A DNA stretch of 64,000 nt from positions 186,001 to 250,000 of the forward strand of contig NZ_JAEQ01000002.1 in NCBI RefSeq assembly GCF_000518985.1. Reading direction: 5' to 3'. Shown one piece after another: positions 8,435-17,984 of the stretch; position 1 is the stretch's first letter, and each line of letters starts with the position of its first letter. Position numbers and translations under genes: made by a program. The stretch comes from Chelativorans sp. J32. Lineage in GTDB: Bacteria > Pseudomonadota > Alphaproteobacteria > Rhizobiales > Rhizobiaceae. The notes beneath the pieces were generated by a model, which had not been told where the DNA came from, searched no databases, and was given only the letters and a program-made list of their open reading frames with translations.

Positions 8435-8755
8435 TCATTGATCGGTGTTTCCCTCGATAAATCCGCCGTCAATACATTGCTGCAATGTGATCTCTGAAAC
8501 GTCAAACGCGGCGTTTTCTCCGCTCTCGCTCGTGCTTTGACGGGCCTGGTCACCAGCGTTTTCAGTCATGGTCGTCTCGGGCTGTTGAGTGCCTGTCGTT
8601 CCTTGCTGTGCCTGAAGCTCAGAGCAGCGTTCTTCGACAGCGCTCATCTGACCTTCGGGGACCGCCTTGCCGTCGATCATGTGATCTTGAGCAAGGGCAT
8701 TGAACGGCGCGGCGAACAGAAGGACCGGCAGGAGTAGACTGATGCGTTTCATCAT
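8435..8755 (-). CDS. Small secreted hypothetical protein
   Basis: 106 residues with signal peptide MMKRISLLLPVLLFAAPFNALA. The start follows AGAGGTGACGA. The mature protein has a Gln/Thr/Ser-rich polar middle (QQGTTGTQQPETTMTEN) flanked by two cysteines (EERCSELQ and LQQCIDGG), which may pair. No family recognised; similar small periplasmic proteins are frequent in Hyphomicrobiales. Confidence 0.65.
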   Translation of the reverse strand: MMKRISLLLPVLLFAAPFNALAQDHMIDGKAVPEGQMSAVEERCSELQAQQGTTGTQQPETTMTENAGDQARQSTSESGENAAFDVSEITLQQCIDGGFIEGNTDQ

Positions 8756-8948
8756 TCGTCACCTCTCTTTCTGGGTGACTAACTCCGTGTCGGAGCAGCC
8801 GTTCCCACAGTTCTTTGCCCAGGGATTATCCAGGTCAGCGGAAACTGCGTTCCGACCGCTGGATATCTACCGGCCGCTAAGTCCGCAGCTGCCGGGAAAA
8901 GGGCGATGCGACTGCCACTCTTCGGGTTTCGCAGAGAATCCGCTGGAA

Positions 8949-10154
8949 CTAGAGAACACCTTGTTCTCCAGACATCAGTTCCGCCAATGCGCGGCCAGTT
9001 ACGGGGCCCAGCGTGAAACCTTGATGGCCGTGCCCAAAATTCAGCCAGAGGTTCTTGTGCCGTGGCGCTTGACCGACGACAGGCAGCATGGCGGGCATGC
9101 AAGGTCTCGTGCCTAGCCAGGGCTGATCTTCTACCGGCTCGCCAAGAGAAATGAGCTCACGTGCTGCCCGTTCGGCGCGTTCAAGCTGCCACGGTGTTGA
9201 GGGGGCATTCGGCGCGGAGAGTTCAGCGCCGGTGGTGATGCGCAAACCGCGAGCCATGGGCGCCATCACATATCCATTGGCTGCGTCCAGCAGCGGTATG
9301 TGCAAGGTAGGCTGGCATCGATAGTGGCGGTGATAGCCGCGCTTACGAACCATAGGATAGTTATAGCCGAAACGGCGCAGCAGTTCAGGCGACCAAGGGC
9401 CCAGGGCGACAACGGTGTGCTCCGCCTCGAGCACTCCGCCTTGCGTGTCCACTTGCCAGCTGCCGGATGCCTTCTGGCGCAGCGAGAGTGCTTCTCCAAT
9501 GCTTATCGTGCCTCCCGCATCGGTGAAGGATTTGGCATACGCCTTGGTCAGTGCGCCGGGATCGCTGACCGACCACGCGTTCAGCCAATGGATTGCTCCT
9601 ACGCCCGCCTGTTTCAGGGCTGGCTCGGCCGCGGCAAGCTCCGACGCGGATAGGAACTTGAAGGCGACACCGTATTCGGCGCGCACCCGCTCCGCATCGG
9701 CAAGCGCTGCTGCCATCGCCTCCTCATCGCGCTCCATGACCCGGAAGCCCTCGCGCCGCACGAGGTGATCGGCCGAAGCGCGTTCTATCAGCGCTTGGTG
9801 CTCCCGCGTGGCCGCCGCCGCCATCTGCGAATATGCAGCTGAAATCCGGCGGTGGCGCTTCGGCGCAGAATGCCACCAGTAGCGGAAGAGCGGAGCAAAA
9901 TGTCCCGGCAGGGAGCGCAGGTCATAGCGGACATCGTTGGAAGCGCCGCGCGCTATCGCCCAGAGCTGGCGGAGCTTTCTCGGCATGCCGTAGGGTTCGA
10001 CAGCCTCGCCTTGAATGAGACCGGCGTTGCCGTAGCTCGTTTCCATTCCCACGCCGGTGCGATCGACCAGTGCCACTGACCAACCGCACGTTTGCAAGTG
10101 CAGCGCGGTGGAGACGCCAACCATTCCTGCGCCGAGAACGATCGCCTGTGTCAT
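8949..10154 (-). CDS. FAD-dependent D-amino-acid dehydrogenase (DadA-like)
   Basis: 401 residues of the DAO/DadA flavoprotein family. The N-terminal dinucleotide site is IVLGAGMVGVSTALHL, followed by GNAGLIQGEAVEPYG as in DadA enzymes that oxidise D-amino acids to 2-oxo acids. The C-terminal FAD-contacting segment is NLWLNFGHGHQGFTLGPVTG. GGGAGA lies upstream of the ATG. It is divergent from the LysR gene and shares its promoter region. The adjacent D-aminopeptidase and peptide importer suggest that it oxidises D-amino acids released from imported peptides. Distinguishing it from other amine oxidoreductases of the family needs assay. Confidence 0.85.
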   Translation of the reverse strand: MTQAIVLGAGMVGVSTALHLQTCGWSVALVDRTGVGMETSYGNAGLIQGEAVEPYGMPRKLRQLWAIARGASNDVRYDLRSLPGHFAPLFRYWWHSAPKRHRRISAAYSQMAAAATREHQALIERASADHLVRREGFRVMERDEEAMAAALADAERVRAEYGVAFKFLSASELAAAEPALKQAGVGAIHWLNAWSVSDPGALTKAYAKSFTDAGGTISIGEALSLRQKASGSWQVDTQGGVLEAEHTVVALGPWSPELLRRFGYNYPMVRKRGYHRHYRCQPTLHIPLLDAANGYVMAPMARGLRITTGAELSAPNAPSTPWQLERAERAARELISLGEPVEDQPWLGTRPCMPAMLPVVGQAPRHKNLWLNFGHGHQGFTLGPVTGRALAELMSGEQGVL

Positions 10155-10341
10155 GCGGGATCTCCCTTAAGCGCCCGGCCGATGGCCCTGAACGGCAGTT
10201 TGCTGGCTCACATCTGCGCTCATGCGTAAGTTCCTCGCGACCCTGGCTCCATTCCCCTCATCGCCAATGTGCAGCAGCGGCGACATGCTGACATGGCATC
10301 TCCTGCGGCGGACTATGAGTACCGGCCGGTTGCTGTGCAAC

Positions 10342-10377
10342 TTCCTTTTATTTTGGTATCTATTCCGCAAAACTATA
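10342..10377 (+). promoter_or_regulatory. Putative LysR operator, copy A of a 36-bp element
   Basis: Lies between dadA and the LysR gene, ending 19 nt before the LysR ATG. Aligned without gaps to the element at 22409-22444 it is identical at 27 of 36 positions. Shared blocks include TTCCTTT, ATTCCG, AAA and TATA. Inference: binding site of the LysR protein encoded next to it. Confidence 0.55.
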
Positions 10378-10396
10378 GGTTGGGGAACCTCAGGCC

Positions 10397-11350
10397 ATGC
10401 AGCTGCGCCACATCGAAGTCTGTCACGCAGTTTTTCAGACCGGCGCGATCAGCCGGGCTGCACAGTTGCTTGGGATCAGCCAGCCTGCGGCGAGCAAGCT
10501 TGTAAAGCACGCGGAACAACGGCTTGGTTTTCCCCTCTTCGAACGCATCAGAGGCCGTCTTGTACCAACGCGGGAAGGGAAGTTGCTGGCGGCTGAAATT
10601 GACAAGCTGTTCTGTCAACTCACCCAGGTGCAAAGGCTCAGTCAAAACCTTTTGGCGCGCGAGCAGGAGCATCTTCGCATCGGATGCCTTCCCTGTTTTG
10701 GCTTCGGCCTGGTGCCTCAGGCAATCCAGCAGTTCCAATCCCGGCACCCGAGCCTCACTTACAAGGTGCATACGCAGCACGGCAGACGGCTGGTCGAAGC
10801 CCTGTTGTCCCAGGAAATCGATGTAGGCATTGCGCTCGACCCGATCCCGACGGCAGGCATTCATATGGAGACGCTTGGAACCGCCGAACTCGTCTGTGTT
10901 CAAAGCAAGCAGGCAAAGCCACAGAATGGCGAGATGCAGTTGACCGATCTCGACCTGCAGCGCTTGATAGGGCTCGAGGAAGGCGATCCACTTGGACGGA
11001 AGCTGGATGTCCGGCTACGGCAGTTGGGGCTCGCGGCCGCCCCGGCCATTCGTGTGCAGACCTATTACATCGCATGTGCCCTTGCGGAGAAGGATTGCGG
11101 GACAGCCGTGATCGACGCTTTCACGGCGCAGGCTTTTTCCAACAGCGGCATCACGATATCGCGGATAACGCCGGCCATACAGTTCGAAGTCGTCGCTCTC
11201 TACAACGAGCTTGTGCCGCAGTCTCGCATCTGCGCCGAGTTCATTTCGCGCGTGGGCGCGATCGTCAGGCAGCGGGGAAGCATCGAAGCGAAATCCAAAT
11301 CTGAACTCACGTCCCGGCTTTCGCAGGCAGAGCACTCTCGGTCAGCTTGA
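10397..11350 (+). CDS. LysR-family transcriptional regulator of the D-peptide cluster
   Basis: 317 residues. The N-terminal winged helix-turn-helix is typical (residues 1-60: IEVCHAVFQTGAISRAAQLL then SQPAASKLVKHAEQRLGFPL), followed by the periplasmic-binding-like effector domain from about residue 90. It is divergent from the DadA-like gene. Its 3' end overlaps the convergent M20 hydrolase gene by 44 bp, so the last residues (HSRSA) are encoded opposite the hydrolase C-terminus. The position between two catabolic genes and the shared 36-bp element imply control of the whole 8.9-22.3 kb cluster. The inducer is unknown; a D-amino acid or dipeptide is plausible. Confidence 0.9.
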   Translation: MQLRHIEVCHAVFQTGAISRAAQLLGISQPAASKLVKHAEQRLGFPLFERIRGRLVPTREGKLLAAEIDKLFCQLTQVQRLSQNLLAREQEHLRIGCLPCFGFGLVPQAIQQFQSRHPSLTYKVHTQHGRRLVEALLSQEIDVGIALDPIPTAGIHMETLGTAELVCVQSKQAKPQNGEMQLTDLDLQRLIGLEEGDPLGRKLDVRLRQLGLAAAPAIRVQTYYIACALAEKDCGTAVIDAFTAQAFSNSGITISRITPAIQFEVVALYNELVPQSRICAEFISRVGAIVRQRGSIEAKSKSELTSRLSQAEHSRSA

Positions 11351-12482
11351 TCCAGTAGCTCACACCATAGGGGATCGCTTCATCGTTGAAATCATAAGCG
11401 GGGTGGTGCAGATACTCGGAGTCGCCGTTGCCCATGAATATGAACGCACCGGGCCTGGCTTCCAGCATATAGGAGAAATCCTCCCCGCCCATGGCCGGCG
11501 GTAAGCTCCTGTCAACCTGCTCTTCGCCAGCGATATCCGCAGCGACGTTGCCGGCAAACTCCGTCTCATCGGGATGATTGAAGGTGACCGGGTAATTCGT
11601 GTTGTAAGCGAGATCCACCGTCACGCCGAAAAGGGCGGCGATTCCGTTGCATATGGTGCGGATACGCTCCTCTGCGCTCTTGGAGACCTCCCTTTTCAAG
11701 GTGCGCACGGTCCCCGTGATCTCGGCTTGGGCGGGGATCACATTGTAGGCTTCGCCCGCATGGAACGTGGTTACCGACACGACCAGGGATTCAAGAGGAT
11801 TGGTGTGGCGCGCGACGATATTCTGGAGAGCAATGACAAGCTGGCTGCCGGCGACGATCGGGTCGATCGTGTGATGCGGTAGCGCAGCATGCCCGCCGCG
11901 GCCTTTCACGGTGATGGTGAACTCGGCCGTAGCGGCCAGGATTGGGCCAGGGCGGATGCCGAAATGTCCGATCGGCATGCTCGGCCGGTTATGCATGCCG
12001 AAGACCTTCTCTATGGCAAAACGCTCCATCATGCCGTCATTGACCATCTCCTTACCCCCGCCGCCACCTTCTTCCGCCGGCTGGAAAATGACCGCAAGCC
12101 TACCGGCGAAATTGCGTGACTCTGCCAGGTATTTGGCTGCACCCAGGAGCATGGCGGTGTGGCCGTCGTGGCCACAGGCATGCATCGTGCCCGGAACAGT
12201 CGAAGCATAGGGCTTGCCGGTGGTCTCATGGATTGGAAGGGCATCCATGTCGGCACGCAGGCCGATTGTTGGGCCATCGCCCCGGCGACCGCGGATGATG
12301 CCGACGACACCGGTTCGGCCGATGCCGGTCACGATCTCGTCGCAGCCGAATTCCTTCAGCTTTTCGACGACGAAGGCAGCGGTGCGGTGAACGTCGAAAC
12401 CAAGCTCCGGTATCTGGTGCAGGTGACGGCGCCAACCGGCAATCTCGTCTTGCATTTCGGCTACGCGATTCAGGATAGGCAT
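11307..12482 (-). CDS. M20-family amidohydrolase (hippurate / N-acyl-amino-acid hydrolase type)
   Basis: 391 residues. Metal-site motifs of the M20D group are present: MHACGHDGHTAML, QPAEEGGGGGKEM, GMHNRPSMPIGHF and the late PPAMGGEDFSYML. The dimerisation domain lies between about residues 180 and 290. Family members cleave N-acyl or N-carbamoyl amino acids, aminobenzoyl-glutamate or indole-acetyl-amino acids. Just downstream of the D-aminopeptidase in the same direction (30-nt gap), it probably deacylates or cleaves a product of peptide breakdown. Exact substrate unknown. Confidence 0.88.
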   Translation of the reverse strand: MPILNRVAEMQDEIAGWRRHLHQIPELGFDVHRTAAFVVEKLKEFGCDEIVTGIGRTGVVGIIRGRRGDGPTIGLRADMDALPIHETTGKPYASTVPGTMHACGHDGHTAMLLGAAKYLAESRNFAGRLAVIFQPAEEGGGGGKEMVNDGMMERFAIEKVFGMHNRPSMPIGHFGIRPGPILAATAEFTITVKGRGGHAALPHHTIDPIVAGSQLVIALQNIVARHTNPLESLVVSVTTFHAGEAYNVIPAQAEITGTVRTLKREVSKSAEERIRTICNGIAALFGVTVDLAYNTNYPVTFNHPDETEFAGNVAADIAGEEQVDRSLPPAMGGEDFSYMLEARPGAFIFMGNGDSEYLHHPAYDFNDEAIPYGVSYWIKLTESALPAKAGT

Positions 12483-12512
12483 GAGCGTCTCTTCTTCGGC
12501 GTTGTCAGGCTT

Positions 12513-14075
12513 TCAATCGACTTTCCGGTAGGGGATGTTTCTTGCCAGCCAGCACCCCACGGTCAGCCCGCAGATCTGTCCGGCATCGTTCCGGTTTACT
12601 TGGATGGTCCATCTTCCCGGAGCGGGTGCATCCATGGACCGCTGGCAGGGCAAGACGAATACGTCCTTTCCCGCGGGATAGATCGCGTGCATGGGGCCGC
12701 GGCCATGCAGGCCTTCGAAGCAGCCGAAGAGGCAGGTTCCTGCCATATCGATATGCAGAAAGGCTGCGAGCTCGGGTGAGAAATATCGTCCTGGCAGGTC
12801 TTGAACGCTGTCGCCCGTCACCCGGTTCGCAGTTGCGACCAGATTCTCCCTTGGGCGTTCGAGCCTGACGGTATCGCCAGCACGCGCAAGCGTCATCGAG
12901 GGGGAAACGAGCGTGCCGCCGGGACCGGGAAAGAGGCGTTCGGGCGACGTGGCATAGCGGGCCTCCATGCCTTCTCCACTAATATGGATCTCGAGCAGCA
13001 GGCCGTTGGATTGGTCGAGATAACTGCCGTTCCAATCCGGATCCACCGGATAAGCTTGGCTCGGCTTTTCTTCAATACCGAGGCCCGCCCGCAGCAGCGT
13101 CAGCGCGGCTTCGTTTGCGCTTGCTTCATGATTGAAGAAAACCACAACCGACAATCTCCTCGATGCGACGTGAAAGCGCTGCAGGCGAAAGCCGCGCAGC
13201 CCCCCGGCATGCCCTGTCGTGGCGGCATCGCCGACGTGGCCGTGGACGAGGCCGTAACCATAGGGCGCCGGTTTTCCATCCGAGAATGTCTGTTTTTCGG
13301 AGAGGCGGCGATAAAGACCATCAGGGTCGTCCCGGGTCGCATCGATATAGATCTCCCAGGCGAGCATGTCGTCCAGCGATGCCGAGATGCCCGCGTCCCC
13401 CTCCCAATAGATGCGGTTCGTGGCGGGGAAGAACCCGACGCGGTCGTTTCCCTCATAGCCCAGTACGCCGTCCAGCGGCGTGCTGGTGTCGGCGGTCAGG
13501 AGAGCGGTGTGCATGCCGGCCCGGTCGAAAATTCGCTGAACATAGAGTTCTGCGAGAGAACGGCCGGCATACTCCTCCAGCAGATCCGCCAGAATCCGGA
13601 AGTTCCCGTTCGAATAGGAATAGCTCTTGCCCGGTTCGAAGTGGGTCGTGCGCGCGCTGGCGAGCAGGGGCTTTGCTGCCTCGCGCGGGAATACGCCCTC
13701 CGGGTGCGCGCCATGCAGCACCGTCAGCGCCCAATAATCGCGCAGGCCCGACTGCATATTGCAGAGATCCACCACCCCGGGCGGATGGCCTTCCAGGTGC
13801 GGCAGATAATCAGCAAGGCGCGCGTCGAGCAGGTGGGGATCGCCGATCAGATCCAGCAGAACCGCACAAGTGAACTGCTTGGTGATGGAGCAGATCGGCA
13901 TCCGCGTCGCCGTCGTCATGGCTAGGCCGGTCGCCAGGTTTGCGTATCCCCACGCTTGCCGCGCGACGATCTTGCCGCACTCCACGACGCCGACTGCACC
14001 GCCTGGCCCTTTGAACTGCTGGGGCAGGCAGAGGATTGCCCGCTCCAGGGCGGAAATGTCGATTGCTCCTGTCAC
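12513..14075 (-). CDS. dap: D-aminopeptidase (serine, S12 / beta-lactamase fold)
   Basis: 520 residues closely resembling the Ochrobactrum anthropi D-aminopeptidase known from memory: RMPICSITKQFTCAVLLD contains the nucleophile Ser-x-x-Lys, SYSNGNFRILADLLE the Tyr-Ser-Asn element, and TGHAGGLRGFRLQRFH the His-x-Gly element. C-terminal eight-stranded barrel domains are present (FPGPGGTLVSPS, RSMDAPAPGRW, SVGCWLARNI-like end). It removes N-terminal D-residues such as D-Ala from peptides. The GTG start at 14075 is chosen because TGAGGG lies 7 nt upstream and the N-terminus then aligns with the known enzyme; the frame is open to a GTG at 14111. It has no signal peptide, so it is cytoplasmic, acting after ABC import. 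Confidence 0.93.
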   Translation of the reverse strand: MTGAIDISALERAILCLPQQFKGPGGAVGVVECGKIVARQAWGYANLATGLAMTTATRMPICSITKQFTCAVLLDLIGDPHLLDARLADYLPHLEGHPPGVVDLCNMQSGLRDYWALTVLHGAHPEGVFPREAAKPLLASARTTHFEPGKSYSYSNGNFRILADLLEEYAGRSLAELYVQRIFDRAGMHTALLTADTSTPLDGVLGYEGNDRVGFFPATNRIYWEGDAGISASLDDMLAWEIYIDATRDDPDGLYRRLSEKQTFSDGKPAPYGYGLVHGHVGDAATTGHAGGLRGFRLQRFHVASRRLSVVVFFNHEASANEAALTLLRAGLGIEEKPSQAYPVDPDWNGSYLDQSNGLLLEIHISGEGMEARYATSPERLFPGPGGTLVSPSMTLARAGDTVRLERPRENLVATANRVTGDSVQDLPGRYFSPELAAFLHIDMAGTCLFGCFEGLHGRGPMHAIYPAGKDVFVLPCQRSMDAPAPGRWTIQVNRNDAGQICGLTVGCWLARNIPYRKVD

Positions 14076-14129
14076 CTCACATCCCTCAAAAGGCCGCGAC
14101 AAACGCGGCACCGATACTTGCCTGCACGC

Positions 14130-15104
14130 CTACGCCGCTGCCGGCACGAGCCGCACCCGGTGATCGTCACCTATGGAAACGAGCTGCGAAGCCGGAGGGT
14201 CGCTGTAGATATCGTGGGTGCCGAACTCCCTCGGATGGTAGTCGAAGCCGTGGGGCGGCCCTTGCGCTCCGGCCTCGTCGATCAGGCTGGGGGTGGTGAA
14301 CGCGGCAAAGGGATCTGGTATCGCCGCGATTAGGCGGCGCGTATAGGGATGTGCGGGATTGCCGAAGATTCGATCCCAGCGCCCTTCTTCGACGACCTGG
14401 CCAAAATACATCACAGCGACGCGGTTGCTCATATGTTCGACGACGCTGAGATCGTGGCTGATCATGATGTAGGAAAGCTCCAGCCTCTCCTTGAGGTCGA
14501 GCAGCAGATTGATGATCTGTGCGCGGATCGAAACGTCGAGGGCGGATACGGGCTCGTCCAGCACCACCACCTTGGGACTGAGTATCAAGGCGCGGGCGAT
14601 GCCGATACGCTGGCGCTGGCCGCCCGAGAATTCATGCGGAAAGCACTTGGCCTTGTCCGGGCTCAGTCCGACCAGGCGCATCATCTCCATAACGCGCCCC
14701 TCAACCTCGCCATTGTTGACGATGCCCTGCAACCGCAGAGGCGCTGCGAGCGAGGTAAGCACGGTCTGGCGCGGATTCAGCGACGCGTAGGGGTCCTGAA
14801 AGACAATTTGCGCCATACGCGCGCGCTCGATGCGCGAGGGCTGAGCTTTCCCGGTGATCGCGCGGCCTTCGAAATGGATGGATCCGGAAGTCGGCGTTTG
14901 CAGGCCGACGATGGAAAATGCCAGCGTGGACTTGCCGCATCCCGACTCGCCAACCACCGACAGGCATTCGCCCTTCTCGAGCGTCAGATCGACGTTGTTC
15001 AAAGCGCGCACCAGCCTGCGTGATCGTCCGAGGAGCCCGGTTCTCACGGGAAAGTGGACGCTGAGGTTTTCTACTCGCAGTAACGGCCCGGCCCGATTAT
15101 CCAT
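14130..15104 (-). CDS. Dipeptide/oligopeptide ABC transporter ATP-binding protein (DppF-like)
   Basis: 324 residues. Walker [10 protein letters not shown], signature FSGGQRQRIG, Walker B VVVLDEP and the switch His (MISHDLSVV) are all present. The frame is open to 15386, but that part is antisense to the neighbour's 3' end. ATG 15104 has CAGGTG 8 nt upstream and overlaps the stop of the preceding ATPase gene (ATG 15122 is an alternative). The C-terminal extension beyond HPYTRRLIAAIP is the usual oligopeptide-ATPase tail but lacks a clear FeS/CRFRxRC zone. It pairs with the upstream DppD-like subunit. Confidence 0.92.
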   Translation of the reverse strand: MDNRAGPLLRVENLSVHFPVRTGLLGRSRRLVRALNNVDLTLEKGECLSVVGESGCGKSTLAFSIVGLQTPTSGSIHFEGRAITGKAQPSRIERARMAQIVFQDPYASLNPRQTVLTSLAAPLRLQGIVNNGEVEGRVMEMMRLVGLSPDKAKCFPHEFSGGQRQRIGIARALILSPKVVVLDEPVSALDVSIRAQIINLLLDLKERLELSYIMISHDLSVVEHMSNRVAVMYFGQVVEEGRWDRIFGNPAHPYTRRLIAAIPDPFAAFTTPSLIDEAGAQGPPHGFDYHPREFGTHDIYSDPPASQLVSIGDDHRVRLVPAAA

Positions 15105-16080
15105 GGTGAAAGCACCTGACATAACCCTCATCTCCGAGATCGGCTTGGTCGGGTTGCGTGGTTGCACACAGCGCGCTCGCACGCTCGCAGCGCGGCTGGA
15201 ACCGGCAGCCGGCAGGGAAAGCGGAAATAGAGGGCACGACTCCAGTGATCTCCTGCAGGCGCTTGCGGCCATGAATGCCACGGGAACCGAGCCGCGGCAG
15301 CGAGTTGAGCAAGCCGTTGGTGTAAGGGTGAGAGGGCGAGCGGAATATGGCTTCCACGGGCCGCTGCTCGACCAGATGCCCGGCATACATGATCCCCACG
15401 TTCCTGCACATTTTGGCGATCACGCCGAGATCGTGGCTGATCATCAGCACGGCCGTGCCGCGTGCCGAGCAGAGCTCCTTCATCAGTTTGAGGATTTCCG
15501 CCTGGACGGTAACGTCTAGCGCCGTGGTCGGTTCGTCGGCGATCAACAGATCCGGCTTACAGGCCAAGGCGATGGCGATCATGATGCGCTGGCGCATACC
15601 GCCCGACATCTCATGTGGATAGCTTTTCACCCGCTGTTCCGGCGCTGGCACCTGCACGCTGGCGAGCGCTTCGACAGCCTTTCGTTCCGCTTCATGCCAG
15701 GTCGCCCCCTGATGAAGAACGAACATTTCCGCGATCTGGCGACCCACCGGAGATACCGGGTTGAGCGCCGTCATCGGCTCCTGGAAGATCATGGCGATGC
15801 GATTGCCCCTCAGCTTGCGAAGCTCCCGCTCCGGCAAGCCGCGCAATTCCCTGTCCCTGAAGCGGATCGAGCCGCTGCTGATGACGAGCGGGGATCGTAG
15901 CAAGCCGATCATCGCAAGTGCCGTGATACTCTTGCCGCAGCCGGACTCGCCGACGAGGCCGAAGGTCTCGCCGTGGTCGATGGTAAAGGAGACATTCTCG
16001 ACCACGTTGTGCCGGTGCTTCGCTGACACAATGTCGATCTGCAGGTCCTGCACCTCCAGAAGCGCGCGTGTCCCGCTCAT
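15097..16080 (-). CDS. Dipeptide/oligopeptide ABC transporter ATP-binding protein (DppD-like)
   Basis: 327 residues with Walker [10 protein letters not shown]-loop [11 protein letters not shown], signature [10 protein letters not shown] and Walker [13 protein letters not shown]. The C-terminal oligopeptide-transporter zone [15 protein letters not shown] is present with its cysteines. The start ATG overlaps the stop of the DppC-like permease (ATGA). It forms a heterodimer with the next gene to energise the importer. Confidence 0.93.
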   Translation of the reverse strand: MSGTRALLEVQDLQIDIVSAKHRHNVVENVSFTIDHGETFGLVGESGCGKSITALAMIGLLRSPLVISSGSIRFRDRELRGLPERELRKLRGNRIAMIFQEPMTALNPVSPVGRQIAEMFVLHQGATWHEAERKAVEALASVQVPAPEQRVKSYPHEMSGGMRQRIMIAIALACKPDLLIADEPTTALDVTVQAEILKLMKELCSARGTAVLMISHDLGVIAKMCRNVGIMYAGHLVEQRPVEAIFRSPSHPYTNGLLNSLPRLGSRGIHGRKRLQEITGVVPSISAFPAGCRFQPRCERASALCATTQPDQADLGDEGYVRCFHHG

Positions 16081-16907
16081 ACCGGCCGTGTCCTCATATG
16101 CGGGTCCAACCAGTCACGCAGTCCGTCGCCGAAGAGATTGAGCCCGAGAACGGTCATGAAGATCGCAAGTCCGGGAAAGATCGCGACCCACGGCGCGATG
16201 GCGATCAGCTCGCGCGCATCTGTCAGCATGTTGCCCCAACTCGGCTGCGGTGGCTGGATGCCGAGCCCCAGGAAGGACAACGCGGCCTCGGCAAGGATCG
16301 CATCTCCCATCCCGAGTGTGGCGATGACCAGAACCGGGCCGACGATATTGGGCAGGATCTGCGTCAGCATGATGCGGAAATCGCTGTAGCCGAGCGTCTT
16401 GGCTGCCTGCACATAGCTTTGGCTCTTCAATGACAATGTCGAACTGCGGGCGATGCGGCAGGTCCATGACCAGTTGGTGAGGCCAAGCGCGATCAGCAGG
16501 CTGGATAGACCGGGGCCCAGGACAGCCATGATAGCGAGTGCGAAGATGAGCGACGGCACCGACAGCATCAGGTTCGTCAGGCCGTTGACCAGGTCATCCC
16601 ACCAGCCGCCGAAGTAGCCGGCCGATATGCCCAGGATGAGCCCGATGGTGGTATTGATGAGCTGCGATCCGATCCCCACAGTGAGCGAAACCCGCGCGCC
16701 ATAGAGAATGCGGGTGAATACGTCGCGGCCTTGCGCGTCCGTCCCGAACCAGAATTCTGCACTCGGTGGCAGTTCGGCATTCATCAAGTCCGCGTCCATC
16801 ACCGGGCTGAGAGGCGTCAGCCAGGGTGCCAACACTGCCGCTACGATGACGATGAGGCATAGCGTGCCGCCAAGCACAAGGTTGAGTCTTAGTCCCATGG
16901 CATTCAC
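16077..16907 (-). CDS. Peptide ABC transporter permease (DppC-like)
   Basis: 276 residues from the GTG at 16907, or 273 from ATG 16898. The N-terminal membrane helix is followed by a periplasmic segment (FWFGTDAQGRDVFTRILYGA, the DppC signature) and then five more helices. The EAA-type coupling loop is YVQAAKTLGYSDFRIM. The start overlaps the stop of the DppB-like gene. Forms the inner-membrane channel with that subunit. Confidence 0.93.
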   Translation of the reverse strand: MNAMGLRLNLVLGGTLCLIVIVAAVLAPWLTPLSPVMDADLMNAELPPSAEFWFGTDAQGRDVFTRILYGARVSLTVGIGSQLINTTIGLILGISAGYFGGWWDDLVNGLTNLMLSVPSLIFALAIMAVLGPGLSSLLIALGLTNWSWTCRIARSSTLSLKSQSYVQAAKTLGYSDFRIMLTQILPNIVGPVLVIATLGMGDAILAEAALSFLGLGIQPPQPSWGNMLTDARELIAIAPWVAIFPGLAIFMTVLGLNLFGDGLRDWLDPHMRTRPV

Positions 16908-17839
16908 CCGTGGCTGATGCGGGGGTCGATGACCGCATAGAGGACGTCGACAACTGTGTTGATGACGAGAAAGCAGAGCACAAGCACCAGTATACTGCCT
17001 TGCACCACCGGTATATCGCGCAAGCCTACGCTATCGATCAGCAGGGAACCCAGGCCCGGCCAAGAAAATAGTTTCTCGACAACGACCGCCTGTCCCATCA
17101 TTGAGCCGAATTGCAGCCCTAGCGTGGTGATTATCAGCACCAACGCGTTGCGCGTCACGTGCCATTTCACCAGCCGGAAACTGCTCATGCCCTTGGATCG
17201 CGCGGTACGAATGAAGTCCGTGCTCATGACCTCCAGGACCGCAGCGCGTGTGGTGCGCGCCAGCAGCGCCATTGGCCCCACGCCGAGCGTCAGGGCGGGC
17301 AGAACGAGATTGCGCAGACCTCCCTCGCCATATCCGAAGCTCGGCAGCCAGCCGAGCGTCAGCGCAAAGAGGTACATGGCGAGCAGGCCAAGCCAGAATT
17401 GCGGCACGGAGAGACCTGATACCGCGCCGACCATGGTGATGCTGTCGAGCAGGCTACCCGGCCTCATCGCCGCGAAGAAGCCAAGCGGCAGGCCGATCGC
17501 GATCGCCACGCACATGGCGGCAATCGCCAGCTTCAGGGTGGGCCAAATCCGCTCCCCGATCAACTCTGTTACCGGCTGACGTGTGCGAAAGGATGTGCCG
17601 AGATCGAACTGCGCAAGGTTCCAGATATAGTCGCCGAAGCGGACGTGGACCGGCCGGTCGAGACCGAATTCGCGGTTGAGCCTCTCGATCAGTTCGGGGT
17701 CATTGGCGCCGCGGCCATCCGCAATCATGCTGGAAGCGATGCTGCCGGGCACGACGCTGAAGATGATGAAAATCAGCAGCGATACCGCGATCACTGTCGG
17801 AACCATCTGCAGAAGGCGGCGTAAGATGAAACGGAGCAC
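16904..17839 (-). CDS. Peptide ABC transporter permease (DppB-like)
   Basis: 311 residues with the DppB-type start LRFILRRLLQMVPTVIAVS and six membrane helices. The cytoplasmic coupling loop is FIRTARSKGMSSFRLV. GTG start with AAGGAG about 10 nt upstream. It is separated from the binding-protein gene by 145 nt containing a strong hairpin, an arrangement typical when the binding protein must outnumber the permease. Confidence 0.92.
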   Translation of the reverse strand: MLRFILRRLLQMVPTVIAVSLLIFIIFSVVPGSIASSMIADGRGANDPELIERLNREFGLDRPVHVRFGDYIWNLAQFDLGTSFRTRQPVTELIGERIWPTLKLAIAAMCVAIAIGLPLGFFAAMRPGSLLDSITMVGAVSGLSVPQFWLGLLAMYLFALTLGWLPSFGYGEGGLRNLVLPALTLGVGPMALLARTTRAAVLEVMSTDFIRTARSKGMSSFRLVKWHVTRNALVLIITTLGLQFGSMMGQAVVVEKLFSWPGLGSLLIDSVGLRDIPVVQGSILVLVLCFLVINTVVDVLYAVIDPRISHG

Positions 17840-17939
17840 CGAGCCCGTTCTCCTTCCATTTTTGCAGTGAATCTCTGCATGGGAGGTTTGCGATAACCTG
17901 CAATCCCTCTACAGGACAGCCACGCCGAGACCCGGAGGA

Positions 17940-17972
17940 CAACCGGCGCCGGCAGATTGCCCGCGCCGGTTG
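17940..17972 (-). terminator. Intercistronic hairpin after the peptide-binding protein gene
   Basis: A perfect 10-bp stem (CAACCGGCGC / GCGCCGGTTG) with a 13-nt loop, just past the binding-protein stop on the minus strand. No long U-run follows, so it probably attenuates readthrough or stabilises the upstream mRNA. Confidence 0.6.
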
Positions 17973-17984
17973 CTTCGGCTTCGA

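Noticed and set aside
12801-13925. 374-codon frame opposite dap
   Set aside because: Antisense shadow without motif; dap is a convincing gene across the same stretch.
15123-15386. Extended N-terminus of the DppF-like ATPase
   Set aside because: It is antisense to the neighbouring ATPase's coding end; a normal DppF start lies at 15104.
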